64,000 nt of DNA, from assembly GCF_002954355.1 (NCBI RefSeq), contig NZ_MQVV01000010.1, forward strand, positions 186,001 through 250,000. Direction: 5' to 3'. The position numbers and the translations under genes are program-made. Shown in pieces: positions 37,401-46,288 of the stretch. The notes under the pieces are model-generated. The model had not been told where the DNA came from and did not search any database. It saw only the letters and a list, made by a program, of their open reading frames with translations. The stretch's first letter is position 1. Each line of letters begins with the position of its first letter. Origin of the DNA: Nonlabens tegetincola. Its GTDB lineage: Bacteria > Bacteroidota > Bacteroidia > Flavobacteriales > Flavobacteriaceae.

Positions 37401-37949
37401 GCTAAGATTTTCTTTGAGAAATTAATAAAAAGTAAAAACGATAAGGTTTTGTCTTATTATTACCTAGAGCTGCTCAAAAACAATGAATCAATACCAGCTG
37501 AACTGGATGAATACAAAAATACCGATGCCGACTTTGAAGCAGTAATCATAAGAAAAGGAGCACGATATGGAGTAAAACCTTATAACAACCTAAATGATCA
37601 AGAAATAGCAAGAGCTACTTTATTAGGTCGAATTAACATTGAAAAGAAAAAGGATTCCATGTTCTTCCTTAAAAAGGAAATTATTAAAACTGATCTTGAT
37701 GAGGAAGTAAGTGTGTACTTTTTCAAGTTGATAAAAGAGAACACCTACAAAGACAAGGAGTATGTCATGTACGCGGCCTACTTGCCTGAAAAAGATCGTG
37801 AGTATAAAACAGAAACCTATGATGAATCCTCAAGTAATGGTATTTCTATAACACCTACTCGAGATGAAGAGGATATTATTAAAAAGGTTACTAAAAAATT
37901 AAAGCACCTTACACGTGGTCGTGTACCTAGAATAGGTGGTAGGTATTAA
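34470..37949 (+). CDS. TraB/GumN family protein with long C-terminal extension
   Basis: 1159-residue exported protein. A signal peptide (MKNYLWIGACLWCLLMTAQ) is followed by a TraB/GumN domain (about 25-290) with GTMHVS, ESDP and FAGVGAAHLPGEKGMIHLLEKVGY, the conserved GxH and GxxHLPG motifs of this putative metalloprotease-like fold. Residues 300-1159 hold a beta-rich part and an alpha-helical repeat-like part (about 770-1060) of no family I recognise. TraB/GumN proteins are usually about 280-320 residues, so the extension is large. An in-frame copy of the dispersed palindrome (read as TLSRKR) sits at the boundary between the TraB/GumN domain and the extension. The end overlaps the convergent 76-residue gene by 4 bp. 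Confidence 0.78.
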   Translation: MKNYLWIGACLWCLLMTAQQEENSLLWKITGNGLEKPSYLYGTMHVSKKVAFRLDDVFYKALNESDAIALESDPTFWMGEYYEEEKNDPKNLTRGGYDDDFYEGMFKLGHPEPQLVRYSLRLGDEALNGFLYRKSNGGDNFEEETYLDLFIYQAGKKNNKPIISLEDFKESQYLTTVAGNSEPKKEVDKWLQERLENKNRYTLMEDVYRDRNISLLDSIGQATDTEYYREYMLYKRNQNMVDELIKSMGDKSIFAGVGAAHLPGEKGMIHLLEKVGYTVVPYTSEQTEYASAQKELLDDTFVAPTLSRKRTDDDFISIESFDELRGFSASNQTFIMVPEMTNGAYLMMYRINTFPYLPITPEETEEINLDYIENFLYEDIPGEIVSKETITRPYPGFDILNKTKKGDYQRYRIYETPLELLIIKLGGKQGYVKQYGDSIFNTLEIKQVTTGMEEFNSPNKGFKVMFPKYRTATNVSLAGKKLLQGKSDGITYFLQETVVNSTNYIEDDKFEAQFIVEEFAQNQKLQLKDGYLSKNPYQSYTALAQDTINNTAMYLHSVMRNNKYYLLGATTTDKKTADAYFNSLEFNTPKYEKFETVVDTALYFTVKSPVDAPYRKSNSYDRPKAHESLEKSTTYYTPANEFIRVKMEKFHDLQMYKDAQEMWEDYNNDLADNYSFEELGATLKDSITSQNNDLYTYSRTYTDSSSAKILKFKNIYYKGRIYEIKTVYDTIQEPSEFISNFFETFAPKDTLLGKDVFVDKVDIFFNAVKNRDTLAFISNELLRFNKKHIDQLIEWIPTVKADEKNFKSERNDAIKQLMALQEEDDRVLPFIEYLYELSYDQPDVQSLILNELMRTDTRKGQKILLGLLEKDLPLSTSYQDNFLRRNDRNLVLRKELFPELFKYASISEYKEPVYELLAKLKDSGLMKVKQYKRYRDQIITDGKIDIKRNLSASSSYGSTSNLLPYAKLIFPFREERNAKIFFEKLIKSKNDKVLSYYYLELLKNNESIPAELDEYKNTDADFEAVIIRKGARYGVKPYNNLNDQEIARATLLGRINIEKKKDSMFFLKKEIIKTDLDEEVSVYFFKLIKENTYKDKEYVMYAAYLPEKDREYKTETYDESSSNGISITPTRDEEDIIKKVTKKLKHLTRGRVPRIGGRY
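35381..35400. repeat. Dispersed palindrome inside TraB/GumN gene
   Basis: 20-bp perfect palindrome TACGCTTTCGCGAAAGCGTA, read as T-L-S-R-K-R at the junction between the TraB/GumN domain and the extension. Confidence 0.93.
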
Positions 37950-38176
37950 AACCACCACACATCTTTTTTAAAAATCCATTTTAAACCGTAGCGCTTTCCA
38001 CTTTGGTATTGCGCTACGTGTGGTTTTGGTGCCACCACTACTGCTACAATTATGGGTAACATCGTAGTAAAAACAGATGTCTTATTAGTAATTGCCTTGG
38101 TTATAAAAAAAGTTCCCATAAATAAAACAAGAAAACTAATTGAATACACTAAATACGTTTTAATCTTAGGGCTCAT
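37946..38176 (-). CDS. Small two-TM membrane protein
   Basis: 76 residues with two hydrophobic segments (YLVYSISFLVLFMGTFFI and SVFTTMLPIIVAVVVAP) and a basic C-terminus (GLKWIFKKDVWWF). No function known. It starts 2 bp after the ABC ATPase gene ends and is probably co-transcribed with it. The 3' end overlaps the TraB/GumN gene by 4 bp on the opposite strand. Confidence 0.68.
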   Translation of the reverse strand: MSPKIKTYLVYSISFLVLFMGTFFITKAITNKTSVFTTMLPIIVAVVVAPKPHVAQYQSGKRYGLKWIFKKDVWWF

Positions 38177-38178
38177 AA

Positions 38179-38901
38179 TTATTCTTCTTCTTGATAATTT
38201 TCAGATATTCCTTTAAAATATGACTCTAATTCGTGGAATGTACCAGCCGTTTTTACAATGTCCTTTACCACCTTACCTTTTTCAAGTAAAACGACACGTT
38301 GTGCTACCTCAGTAACGTGTATTAAATCATGACTAGACACTAGCACAGTGACCTCAGGATCGTTGGCTAGATCCTTGATGATATTCTTTAAACGTATTTG
38401 AGTACTTGGATCAAGATTTGCAAACGGTTCATCTAGAATGATAACTTTAGGGTTGCCTATAAGAGAAGCAACAATCCCTACTTTTTTCTGGTTTCCTTTA
38501 GAAAGATCTCTTAAATATTTTTTCTGGCCGATAGCTTCGCCATTAAAAAAGTCCATGTATTTGGCCATCACAGCATCTACATCGGCTTTATTTAATCCTC
38601 GTAGCTCACCTATAAAATAAAAGTACTCTTCGGGAGTAAGATATCCTATAAGAAAACTCTCATCAACAAAAGCGCTTGTAAAAGGTTTCCACTCTTCACT
38701 CTTATCCACGCGTACGCCATTTGATTCAATGTGTCCGCTATTTGCCTGGATCAAGTCTAGTAATAATGAAAATAATGTCGTTTTTCCTGCACCATTGTTT
38801 CCAACCAGTCCTATTGCTTGACCTTGTGGAATTTCTAAGTGTTCTATATCCAGAACTGAAACTCCATTATATTGTTTTGAAAGATTTTGAATACTTATCA
38901 T
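38179..38901 (-). CDS. ABC transporter ATP-binding protein
   Basis: 240-residue ATPase with Walker A GNNGAGKTT (about 34-42), signature LSKGNQKKVG, Walker B VIILDEPFANLDP and the H-loop VSSHD. It resembles ATPases of exporter-type ABC systems with separate permeases. The DUF5687 membrane protein encoded 99 bp upstream on the same strand is the likely permease. Substrate unknown. A dispersed palindrome lies in the gap between the two genes. Confidence 0.93.
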   Translation of the reverse strand: MISIQNLSKQYNGVSVLDIEHLEIPQGQAIGLVGNNGAGKTTLFSLLLDLIQANSGHIESNGVRVDKSEEWKPFTSAFVDESFLIGYLTPEEYFYFIGELRGLNKADVDAVMAKYMDFFNGEAIGQKKYLRDLSKGNQKKVGIVASLIGNPKVIILDEPFANLDPSTQIRLKNIIKDLANDPEVTVLVSSHDLIHVTEVAQRVVLLEKGKVVKDIVKTAGTFHELESYFKGISENYQEEE

Positions 38902-38933
38902 GATGTGTAAATATTATTGGTTTTTTAGGGTTT

Positions 38934-38949
38934 CGCTTTCGCGAAAGCG
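38934..38949. repeat. Dispersed palindrome, intergenic copy
   Basis: Perfect CGCTTTCGCGAAAGCG in the 99-bp gap between the DUF5687 permease gene and the ABC ATPase gene, inside a probable operon. Confidence 0.92.
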
Positions 38950-39000
38950 GACTATTTAAATCTCACTCCTACCCTACTTTTAATTGTATTATTATTGAAG

Positions 39001-40485
39001 TTAGTTTTTTTGCGCATAGGCAGCAATAGTGTCGTACTTTTCTTCCTTATATAGACCTTCAATTATCTCAAAAATTTTATTTCTAAATAGCAATCCTAGT
39101 ATACCTGTCACTGCAATAGCGATAAATCCAGCAGATTCACTTATCGTAAGTCCAAATGCATAATAAATTACTATAGGTAGAATAAGTTTTGGGATAAGCA
39201 TGAGTAAAGTCTTTGCATTGAAAGCCTTGCTATCTCCAAATGCTTTTTTGTTTGAGGTTAAATCAATAGGTGTTTTAACATAGGCGCCACCCCATAAAAC
39301 TACAGAAGAATTAAAGCCTATATTATAGATAGCTCCACAAACCATGGCTAACCACCAGTCCAGTCCAAAGTATAAATAGAACGTACATATTAAGAAACTT
39401 ACAGCGGTACATATTACCATAAGCCACCATTTGCTTAATAGAAACTCTCTGTATGGAATATTTTGAGACATCATTAATTTGTAATAGCTACTGTCCCATG
39501 AAGGTACTAATCCACCAAAGCTGAATAGGAATCCACCGGTACAAAATAATCCTGCAAAAATTTTCATACCGTTTATTTGCTCATAGATATCATTCATAAA
39601 GAAGAATCCATAGAACACAAACAGAAAGCCCATGATAAAGGTTGTTCTTGCACGTTTGTTACGTTTTATAAGTTTAATGTCGTTTTTTAAATAGGTTGAT
39701 ATTTTACCGAATCTATCGAGAAAGCTTAGATCTTCTGTCTTGGCTTCTTTTACCTTTGATTTTAGTCCAGCATCTAAATAAAGTTGTCCTTTAAAATATT
39801 TATAGGCGTACCAGCCAAAAAATACTGCTGATCCTATTGGTAATACAAATGACCAGGCATTGTTGTAAAAGAACTCAAAAACAGGTTGAGTATAGATAGT
39901 GATGTCAAATATGCCGTAGTATTGAGTAATGGCAAAAACTCCCATTATGGCTGCAACTGGATAAAAAACAACGTCTTTATTATTGATGAAAATGTTTAAG
40001 AAATTGAGCGAAAGTGTTATTCCTAACATCGCTAAATGCCAGCTAATTACTCCAGCTACGTCATAACCCTTAACAAGTAATACGATACTAAATGGAATAA
40101 AAAACATGGCCGGTAGTAAAGTAAAGAACGAAAAAACAGTTTTACCTAAGGCATATTTTACAATCTTTCCCTTTGTAAATGGTAAATAAAGTAAAGGTTT
40201 AATATTAGCCACTGGCATCTTTTGCATAGCATATCTAAAAACTAAATCTACTACGAACCAAAAAATCAAAAACTTGTTTATTACTTCAAAAGGATTTCCG
40301 GCATTGATTTTACCATCCTCAATGAATTCTTCTAGGATAAAGTAACTACCAGCTCCTAATCCTATAAATTCAAGTAAAATGATAAAGGCAAAGAATCCTA
40401 ATATTATCTTGATTGCTAGATTTTGTTTAAAGGCGGCGCTTCTTAAAAAACTCTTCCATTCTAAACTCAAAAAGTACTTAAGCAT
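39001..40485 (-). CDS. DUF5687 family ABC permease
   Basis: 494-residue integral membrane protein with about 10-12 hydrophobic segments. It matches the DUF5687 pattern of Bacteroidota proteins encoded next to an ABC ATPase (start LKYFLSLEWKSFLRSAAFKQN, with the charged loop FGKISTYLKNDIKLIKRNKRARTT in mid-protein). It is probably the membrane part of the transporter; substrate unknown. A TATCTTTA box lies upstream (40543-40550, minus strand). Confidence 0.85.
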   Translation of the reverse strand: MLKYFLSLEWKSFLRSAAFKQNLAIKIILGFFAFIILLEFIGLGAGSYFILEEFIEDGKINAGNPFEVINKFLIFWFVVDLVFRYAMQKMPVANIKPLLYLPFTKGKIVKYALGKTVFSFFTLLPAMFFIPFSIVLLVKGYDVAGVISWHLAMLGITLSLNFLNIFINNKDVVFYPVAAIMGVFAITQYYGIFDITIYTQPVFEFFYNNAWSFVLPIGSAVFFGWYAYKYFKGQLYLDAGLKSKVKEAKTEDLSFLDRFGKISTYLKNDIKLIKRNKRARTTFIMGFLFVFYGFFFMNDIYEQINGMKIFAGLFCTGGFLFSFGGLVPSWDSSYYKLMMSQNIPYREFLLSKWWLMVICTAVSFLICTFYLYFGLDWWLAMVCGAIYNIGFNSSVVLWGGAYVKTPIDLTSNKKAFGDSKAFNAKTLLMLIPKLILPIVIYYAFGLTISESAGFIAIAVTGILGLLFRNKIFEIIEGLYKEEKYDTIAAYAQKN

Positions 40486-40626
40486 AAGATTTTATATTGT
40501 GGTTGATGTATATGTAGACCTTGATAAAAATTTGTTACAGTATAAAGATATGGTCTAATCCCGATAATCTGGATATTGATGGCTACTCATTACTCTTGTA
40601 GCTTATAAAAGCAGCTTGTTATGAAT

Positions 40627-40634
40627 TATATTTG
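40627..40634 (+). promoter_or_regulatory. -7 box that fixes the DUF4254 start
   Basis: TATATTTG matches TAnnTTTG exactly. It lies between an in-frame ATG at 40621 and the ATG at 40651, so only the second can be translated from this promoter. Confidence 0.55.
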
Positions 40635-40650
40635 CATTAAAATTAAGTAC

Positions 40651-41262
40651 ATGTTTTCAGATAAGGCAAATAAGTTATTTCAAGAAGTTATAGAGAAGTA
40701 TCACGTGATAAATACTGTGGATCAATCTTTTGAAAACCCATATGATCGTAATTCACACCTTATTGAACATTTACTATATCGCAAATGCTGGATAGATACT
40801 GTCCAATGGCATTATGAAGATATCATACGCGACCCTAATATTGAACCTGTTGCTGCTCTAACTCTTAAAAGACAAATTGATGCCAGTAACCAGGATCGTA
40901 CCGATATGGTTGAGTATATTGACAGTTATTTCCTTGAAAAATACAAGGAGGTTGTACCACACAATAATGCGACTATTAACACAGAAAGTCCTGCATGGGC
41001 TATAGATAGACTTTCTATTTTGGCTCTTAAAATATTTCATATGCATGAAGAGGCTACTAGAGAAGAAGCTTCACAAGATCATCGTAATGCTTGCCAAAAA
41101 AAATTAGATGTTCTTCTTGAACAACGTATTGATTTGTCAACTGCTCTTGATCAACTTTTGTCTGATATTGCTTCTGGTGATAAGTATATGAAAGTGTACA
41201 AGCAAATGAAGATGTACAATGACGACGAGCTTAATCCTGTACTGCGCGCGGCAAATAAATAA
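40651..41262 (+). CDS. DUF4254 domain-containing protein
   Basis: 203-residue soluble helical protein of the DUF4254 family (MFSDKANKLFQEVIEKYHVINTVDQ; LLYRKCWIDTVQWHYEDIIRDP). Members are found next to glycosyltransferase family 9 genes in Bacteroidota; here the GT9 gene begins 2 bp downstream, so a role in LPS or envelope glycan synthesis is likely. Function unknown. The ATG at 40651 was chosen because a -7 box lies between it and the earlier ATG. Confidence 0.85.
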   Translation: MFSDKANKLFQEVIEKYHVINTVDQSFENPYDRNSHLIEHLLYRKCWIDTVQWHYEDIIRDPNIEPVAALTLKRQIDASNQDRTDMVEYIDSYFLEKYKEVVPHNNATINTESPAWAIDRLSILALKIFHMHEEATREEASQDHRNACQKKLDVLLEQRIDLSTALDQLLSDIASGDKYMKVYKQMKMYNDDELNPVLRAANK

Positions 41263-41264
41263 AA

Positions 41265-42287
41265 ATGCCTAATTCACCTAAAAACATCTTAGTAACGCGC
41301 CTAAGTGCGATGGGTGATGTTGCTATGATGGTTCCAGTACTTATTGGATTTAAAAAGAAATATCCAGAAGTAAAGGTAACCGTATTATCGCGCAAGCGAT
41401 TCAAGGATATTATAGAACAAGTCCCAGACGTTCAATTTATTGAGGCACAAGTTCAAGAGAAACATAGTGGCGCTCTAGGAATTTATAAGTTGTCACAAGA
41501 ATTGCAACACTATTCGTTTGATGCTATTGCCGACTTTCATAACGTATTACGTACTAAAGCATTAAGATTATTTCTCACAGGAAAAAAAGCTGTGATAGAC
41601 AAGGGTAGACTAGAGAAAAAACGTTTAATTAATGACCCTAACTTTTTTAAGCCATTAATCACTACTCACGAGCGCTACACGCAAGTTTTAAGAAATTTAG
41701 GTTTTGAAATTAACTTGCATGGTGATGAATTTCTTACATCCTTACCTCTATCAACACGCCTACAAGATTTTTTACCTACTAACACTTATAAATGGATAGG
41801 ATTTGCCCCATTTGCAGCACATCCTTCTAAAGGGTTAAGTGTAGAAAGAATAGATGAATATTTAAAAGAGTTAAGTGGTCTGGAAAATGTTAATGTTTTT
41901 TTATTTGGTGGTGGTAAAAAGGAAGTAATAGTTTTAGATAAGCTAGCAGACTCCTATAACAACGTCATCAATCTTGCCGGTAAATTCTCTTTTAAGGAAG
42001 AACTAGCGATCATTTCAAAATTGGATCACATGATAGCCATGGACAGTGGTAATGGACACCTTGCAGCAATGTATGGTGTTGATACGATCACTGTTTGGGG
42101 ATGCACACATCCCTACGCAGGGTTTGCACCATTTGGACAACCTATAAAAAACCAAGTGACGGTTAATAGAGATCGTTTTCCTTTGATTCCTACTTCCGTT
42201 TATGGTAATAAATGGCCTGACGGTTATGAAAATGCTATCAACACCATCCCTATCAAAAAAGTCATTCAATTAATAGTCAATAAATAA
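41265..42287 (+). CDS. Glycosyltransferase family 9 (heptosyltransferase-like)
   Basis: 340-residue GT-B enzyme with the N-terminal pattern ILVTRLSAMGDVAMMVPVL and the nucleotide-sugar site KLDHMIAMDSGNGHLAAMYGV typical of ADP-heptose:LPS heptosyltransferases. It probably adds a sugar to lipid A core or a related surface glycan. Co-transcribed with DUF4254, ending in a bidirectional terminator. Confidence 0.88.
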   Translation: MPNSPKNILVTRLSAMGDVAMMVPVLIGFKKKYPEVKVTVLSRKRFKDIIEQVPDVQFIEAQVQEKHSGALGIYKLSQELQHYSFDAIADFHNVLRTKALRLFLTGKKAVIDKGRLEKKRLINDPNFFKPLITTHERYTQVLRNLGFEINLHGDEFLTSLPLSTRLQDFLPTNTYKWIGFAPFAAHPSKGLSVERIDEYLKELSGLENVNVFLFGGGKKEVIVLDKLADSYNNVINLAGKFSFKEELAIISKLDHMIAMDSGNGHLAAMYGVDTITVWGCTHPYAGFAPFGQPIKNQVTVNRDRFPLIPTSVYGNKWPDGYENAINTIPIKKVIQLIVNK

Positions 42288-42320
42288 AGAAGGAGCACTT
42301 TGTAAAATGCTCCTTCTTTA
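42285..42320. terminator. Bidirectional terminator
   Basis: 13-bp stem TAAAGAAGGAGCA / TGCTCCTTCTTTA with a 10-nt loop between the convergent GT9 and CoA-transferase genes. Confidence 0.8.
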
Positions 42321-42342
42321 TATTCTTTATACTATCAAGTTT

Positions 42343-43044
42343 TTACTCTCTAGGTCTAGTAGTACGCTGCTCTATACGTTTCTCATATTTATCTCCTTGG
42401 AAAATACGCTTAACAAAAATGCCTGGTATATGAATTTCATTGGGATCCAATTGTCCTGCAGGCACAAGTTCTTCCACCTCAGCAACAGTAATAGTTGCAG
42501 CACCACACATACAAGGATTAAAATTACGAGCAGTTCCTTTAAAAATTAGATTACCAGCTTCATCTCCTTTCCAAGCTTTTACAAATGCAAAGTCTGCCTT
42601 AAAGGCATGCTCTAGGATATGTGGTTTCCCATTAAATTCTCTTACTTCCTTTCCTTCTGCTACTTCAGTACCATATCCAGCTGGAGTATAAAACGCTGGA
42701 ATTCCTGCTTGTGCAGCCCTACAACGCTCAGCAAGTGTTCCTTGAGGAATTAAATCAACCTCTAATTCGCCACTTAACATTTGTCTTTCAAACTCGTCAT
42801 TTTCACCTACATAGGAAGAGATCATTTTTTTTACCTGCTTACCTTGTAAAAGTAATCCTAAACCAAAATCATCTACACCAGCATTATTAGAGATACAAGT
42901 AAGGTCCTTTACTTCTAGCTTTACTAATTGAGCGATACTGTTTTCTGGAATTCCAGACAGGCCAAAACCACCTACCATCAGCGTCATACCACTTTTAACT
43001 CCTTCGAGAGCTTTCTCTACATTAGCAACTGTTCTATTGATCAT
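42343..43044 (-). CDS. scoA: 3-oxoacid CoA-transferase subunit A
   Basis: 233-residue class I CoA-transferase A subunit ([51 protein letters not shown]). Subunit A needs subunit B, which carries the catalytic Glu, to move CoA between succinyl-CoA and acetoacetate (ketone body or branched-chain catabolism). No subunit B gene lies on either side: a terminator and the GT9 gene follow, and a PaaE-type reductase gene precedes it by 61 bp. The partner must be encoded elsewhere or be absent. Confidence 0.92.
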   Translation of the reverse strand: MINRTVANVEKALEGVKSGMTLMVGGFGLSGIPENSIAQLVKLEVKDLTCISNNAGVDDFGLGLLLQGKQVKKMISSYVGENDEFERQMLSGELEVDLIPQGTLAERCRAAQAGIPAFYTPAGYGTEVAEGKEVREFNGKPHILEHAFKADFAFVKAWKGDEAGNLIFKGTARNFNPCMCGAATITVAEVEELVPAGQLDPNEIHIPGIFVKRIFQGDKYEKRIEQRTTRPRE

Positions 43045-43105
43045 AATGTGTTTTTATTATCGGTATGAAAATACAATAATTATAAGACAATGAAAGCTGG
43101 TAGGG

Positions 43106-44146
43106 CTATACCTCATCAAAATTTACAACTACTTTTGAACTAGTTGGATAAGCTTGACAGGATAAGTATAATCCATCGCTTACTTCTTGATCAGTAAGTA
43201 TAGCATTCTTAGCCATTTGGGCAGTTCCTTCTTCAATTAAACAAATACAAGAACTGCATATTCCACCTTGGCAAGAATATGGTGCATCTATATCGTTTTT
43301 GAGAATTACATCTAGTAAATTTTGATCTCTAGTCATGGTAAAGGAATGCTCTTCATCATCTAGAATAACTTTTACCTCTGTTAAATGTGAATCTTCAGTG
43401 ATTTCAATATCGTTCTCTTGAGTTGTAAACAGTTCAAACAAAATGTTTTCTTTGTCCAAATACCCTTTTTCCTTTAGATTGTCGCTGGCCATTTTAATCA
43501 TATCCTCTGGTCCACATAAGTACGCTTTCGCGAAAGCGAGATCTTTACAATCATTTTTCAAAAAGTAATTCAAATTTCCTTTTGAAATACGACCAAAAAG
43601 AGCTTCATCTCGTTCTTCACGTGAGAAAGAATACTTCAAAATGAATCTATCGCCGTATTGATCTTTCAAATCGTTAAGTTGCTCAAAATAAATAGTTTGA
43701 GATAGAGATTGATTACCGTATAACAAGGCAAACTTGCTATCTAATTCTTGTGAAAGAACGGTTTTAATCATTGAAATTATAGGTGTGATTCCACTACCGG
43801 CAGCAATGGCAAGGTAGGTGTTACCGTTGTCAATGTTATGAACAAAAAGACCTTGTGGCGCAGCTACTTCAAGAGTATCACCTGCTTTTAAGCTTAATGC
43901 ATAGTTAGAAAACAAACCATTAGGAACAGCTTTAACCACAACACTTATTGAGTCCTCAAATGGAGCACTAGATAAGGAGTAAGCTCTACGTACATCCTGA
44001 TCGTTTATCTTAGATTTTAACGTAAGATATTGTCCAGATTCATATTCAAATTCCGATTTTAAATTATCTGGAATCTGAAATACAATCTCCACAGCTTGTG
44101 GAGTTACTCTAGTTACTTGTTTTATAGTGAGTTTATGAAAAACCAT
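43106..44146 (-). CDS. PaaE-type ferredoxin-NADP reductase
   Basis: 346-residue flavoprotein: FAD domain (about 1-100; RRAYSLSSAP for FAD, GLFSNYA), NAD(P) domain (about 105-235; AAGSGITPIISMI, YLCGPEDM), and a C-terminal plant-type [2Fe-2S] domain with Cys ligands in YSCQGGICSSCICL and a fourth Cys in LSCQAYP. It is like PaaE of phenylacetyl-CoA epoxidase or related electron-transfer reductases; no paaABCD genes are in the window. The dispersed palindrome is embedded in frame as DLAFAKAYLCGPE, just before the conserved NAD(P)-site motif. Confidence 0.88.
   Translation of the reverse strand: MVFHKLTIKQVTRVTPQAVEIVFQIPDNLKSEFEYESGQYLTLKSKINDQDVRRAYSLSSAPFEDSISVVVKAVPNGLFSNYALSLKAGDTLEVAAPQGLFVHNIDNGNTYLAIAAGSGITPIISMIKTVLSQELDSKFALLYGNQSLSQTIYFEQLNDLKDQYGDRFILKYSFSREERDEALFGRISKGNLNYFLKNDCKDLAFAKAYLCGPEDMIKMASDNLKEKGYLDKENILFELFTTQENDIEITEDSHLTEVKVILDDEEHSFTMTRDQNLLDVILKNDIDAPYSCQGGICSSCICLIEEGTAQMAKNAILTDQEVSDGLYLSCQAYPTSSKVVVNFDEV
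43523..43538. repeat. Dispersed palindrome inside PaaE-type reductase gene
   Basis: Perfect CGCTTTCGCGAAAGCG, read as A-F-A-K-A immediately before the conserved YLCGPEDM motif. Confidence 0.92.
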
Positions 44147-44317
44147 GTTGTAATTTTAAAAATGTAAAAATAAGAACTGTCGCTTGCTTAATTACCAATT
44201 GCATTCAAATAGTCGCAGTAGGTCATAATTCTTATCTTAGCATCATAAAAACAGAGGTTATAAGAAAAAATCGATTGATTTGAACTTGTAATCACTAGGA
44301 ATTAACCATAATTACAC

Positions 44318-46180
44318 ATGAAAAAAATTGCATTATTATTACTCGCAGCATTTATAGTGAGCTGTGGATCAACCTCATCAACTAGTTCGGTGGTATCATC
44401 AAGTGATGAAACTACTTACTGGCAACAACATGTTGATTATACCATGGATGTTGATATGGACGTGGACCGATATCAGTATACAGGAAAACAAACTTTGGTG
44501 TACACCAACAATTCGCCAGAAACGCTAGACCGTGTTTATTATCATTTATTTTTTAATGCTTTTCAACCAGGTAGTGATATGGATGTAAGGTCACGCAGTA
44601 TCGAAGATCCTGATAGAAGAGTTGGATCTCGTATTGCTGGACTGGATCAAAATGAGATAGGTTATCTGTACGTGGATAATATGACGCAGGATGGGACTGC
44701 GTTAAATCCACAACGTGAAGGAACAATACTGGTAGTACCACTAGCTAAACCTCTTGCTCCAGGAGCTTCTACAACTCTTAAATTAGATTTTGATGGGCAA
44801 GTTCCTGTTCAAATACGTCGTAGTGGTCGCAATAATGCTGAAGGTGTGGCGCTTTCAATGACACAGTGGTATCCTAAAATGGCCGAATTTGACAAAACCG
44901 GTTGGAACACTAGTCCTTACATAGGTCGTGAATTTCATGGTGTATGGGGAGATTTTGACGTTAAATTAACAATGGATCGTACTTATACAGTTGGTGGAAC
45001 AGGTTATTTACAAAACCCTAAGGAGATAGGCCATGGATATGACAAAGCAAATTCTGGTCCCGGAAAAGGAAAGGACGGCAAATTAACGTGGCATTTTGTG
45101 GCTCCACAGGTTCATGATTTTGCATGGGGTGCAGATCCTGATTTTGTTCATGATATTTACAAAGGAGCAAATGGTGTAGATCTTCATTTCTTCTATAAGA
45201 ATAAAGCATCTATCAAGGATAATTGGAAGAAGTTACAACCAGTAACAAATGAATTTTTGAAATTTTTCAATAAAAATATCGGTGAATATCCATACAAGCA
45301 ATACTCTGTAATCCAAGGTGGTGACGGAGGAATGGAGTACGCAATGTGTACCCTAATTACAGGTGAGAGAAAATTCAACAGTCTTGCAGGAGTTACTGCT
45401 CATGAGTTTGCACACTCATGGTTTAATCACATACTAGCTACAGACGAATCTAAACACGAATGGATGGATGAAGGATTTACTACCTATATATCAAATCTAG
45501 CAGAAGCGTATGTGAGCGGTGGTGACATGTCAAAAGCAAATCAAAGCTCTTACCGCGGTTATATTTACCTGGCAACGTCTGGTAAGGAAGAACCACAAAC
45601 TACTCATGCCGATCATTATCATACTAACCTAGCCTATGGTGTAAGCGCTTATAATAAAGGAGCTACTTTCCTAGCTCAATTAGGATACATAGTAGGTAAC
45701 GATGTACGTGATCAAATCATTAAAGAATATTACAACACTTGGAAATTCAAACACCCAGACCCTAATGACTTTAAAAGAGTAGCAGAGCGTGTAAGCGGTT
45801 TTGATCTTGAATGGTACTTGCGCGATTGGACCATGACGACTAAGACAATTGACTATGCAGTTAACGATATGAATAGCTTAGATGGTGTAAATGTAATCGA
45901 GCTAGAACGTAAGGGTCAAATGGGCATGCCGTTGGATATAGAAGTGACAATGACAGATGGAACGAAGAAAATGTTTTACATACCATTACAAGAAATGAGA
46001 GGTGAAAAGGAAATTCCTTCTAATTGGACAAAACTGGCTGATTGGTCGTGGGCAAATCCTACTTATAATCTAATATTGGATGGGATCAATATGAACGATG
46101 TTAAATCTGTAACTATAGATCCATTAAACCAAATGGCTGATATCGATAAAGAAAATAATAGTTGGAGTCTAGAGATGTAA
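44318..46180 (+). CDS. M1 family metallopeptidase lipoprotein
   Basis: 620-residue zinc aminopeptidase. The lipobox is FIVSCGS (Cys16). The zinc site is H362-E-F-A-H366 with the third ligand Glu385 (HEWMDEGF), and the substrate-binding GxMEN motif appears as GGMEY. It is probably anchored in a membrane on the periplasmic side and degrades peptides. Single gene with its own terminator. Confidence 0.93.
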   Translation: MKKIALLLLAAFIVSCGSTSSTSSVVSSSDETTYWQQHVDYTMDVDMDVDRYQYTGKQTLVYTNNSPETLDRVYYHLFFNAFQPGSDMDVRSRSIEDPDRRVGSRIAGLDQNEIGYLYVDNMTQDGTALNPQREGTILVVPLAKPLAPGASTTLKLDFDGQVPVQIRRSGRNNAEGVALSMTQWYPKMAEFDKTGWNTSPYIGREFHGVWGDFDVKLTMDRTYTVGGTGYLQNPKEIGHGYDKANSGPGKGKDGKLTWHFVAPQVHDFAWGADPDFVHDIYKGANGVDLHFFYKNKASIKDNWKKLQPVTNEFLKFFNKNIGEYPYKQYSVIQGGDGGMEYAMCTLITGERKFNSLAGVTAHEFAHSWFNHILATDESKHEWMDEGFTTYISNLAEAYVSGGDMSKANQSSYRGYIYLATSGKEEPQTTHADHYHTNLAYGVSAYNKGATFLAQLGYIVGNDVRDQIIKEYYNTWKFKHPDPNDFKRVAERVSGFDLEWYLRDWTMTTKTIDYAVNDMNSLDGVNVIELERKGQMGMPLDIEVTMTDGTKKMFYIPLQEMRGEKEIPSNWTKLADWSWANPTYNLILDGINMNDVKSVTIDPLNQMADIDKENNSWSLEM

Positions 46181-46199
46181 TCGAGCTTTAATTATTATT

Positions 46200-46238
46200 A
46201 AAACGCCATTTCATGTAACTATGAAATGGCGTTTTTTT
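46200..46238. terminator. Strong intrinsic terminator
   Basis: 15-bp stem AAAACGCCATTTCAT / ATGAAATGGCGTTTT with a 6-nt loop and a T-run, 20 bp after the M1 peptidase gene. Confidence 0.9.
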
Positions 46239-46260
46239 ATTTATAGAACCTAGATATACC

Positions 46261-46268
46261 TAAATTTG
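46261..46268 (+). promoter_or_regulatory. -7 box of rnpA
   Basis: TAAATTTG matches TAnnTTTG exactly, 20 bp before the rnpA ATG. It sits right after a terminator, so it is the likely promoter of rnpA and perhaps the following genes. Confidence 0.5.
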
Positions 46269-46288
46269 CTCCCAAGAATAATTATCTG

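Noticed and set aside
42307-42549. 80-codon plus-strand ORF antisense to scoA
   Set aside because: Shadow of the CoA-transferase gene and starts within a terminator.
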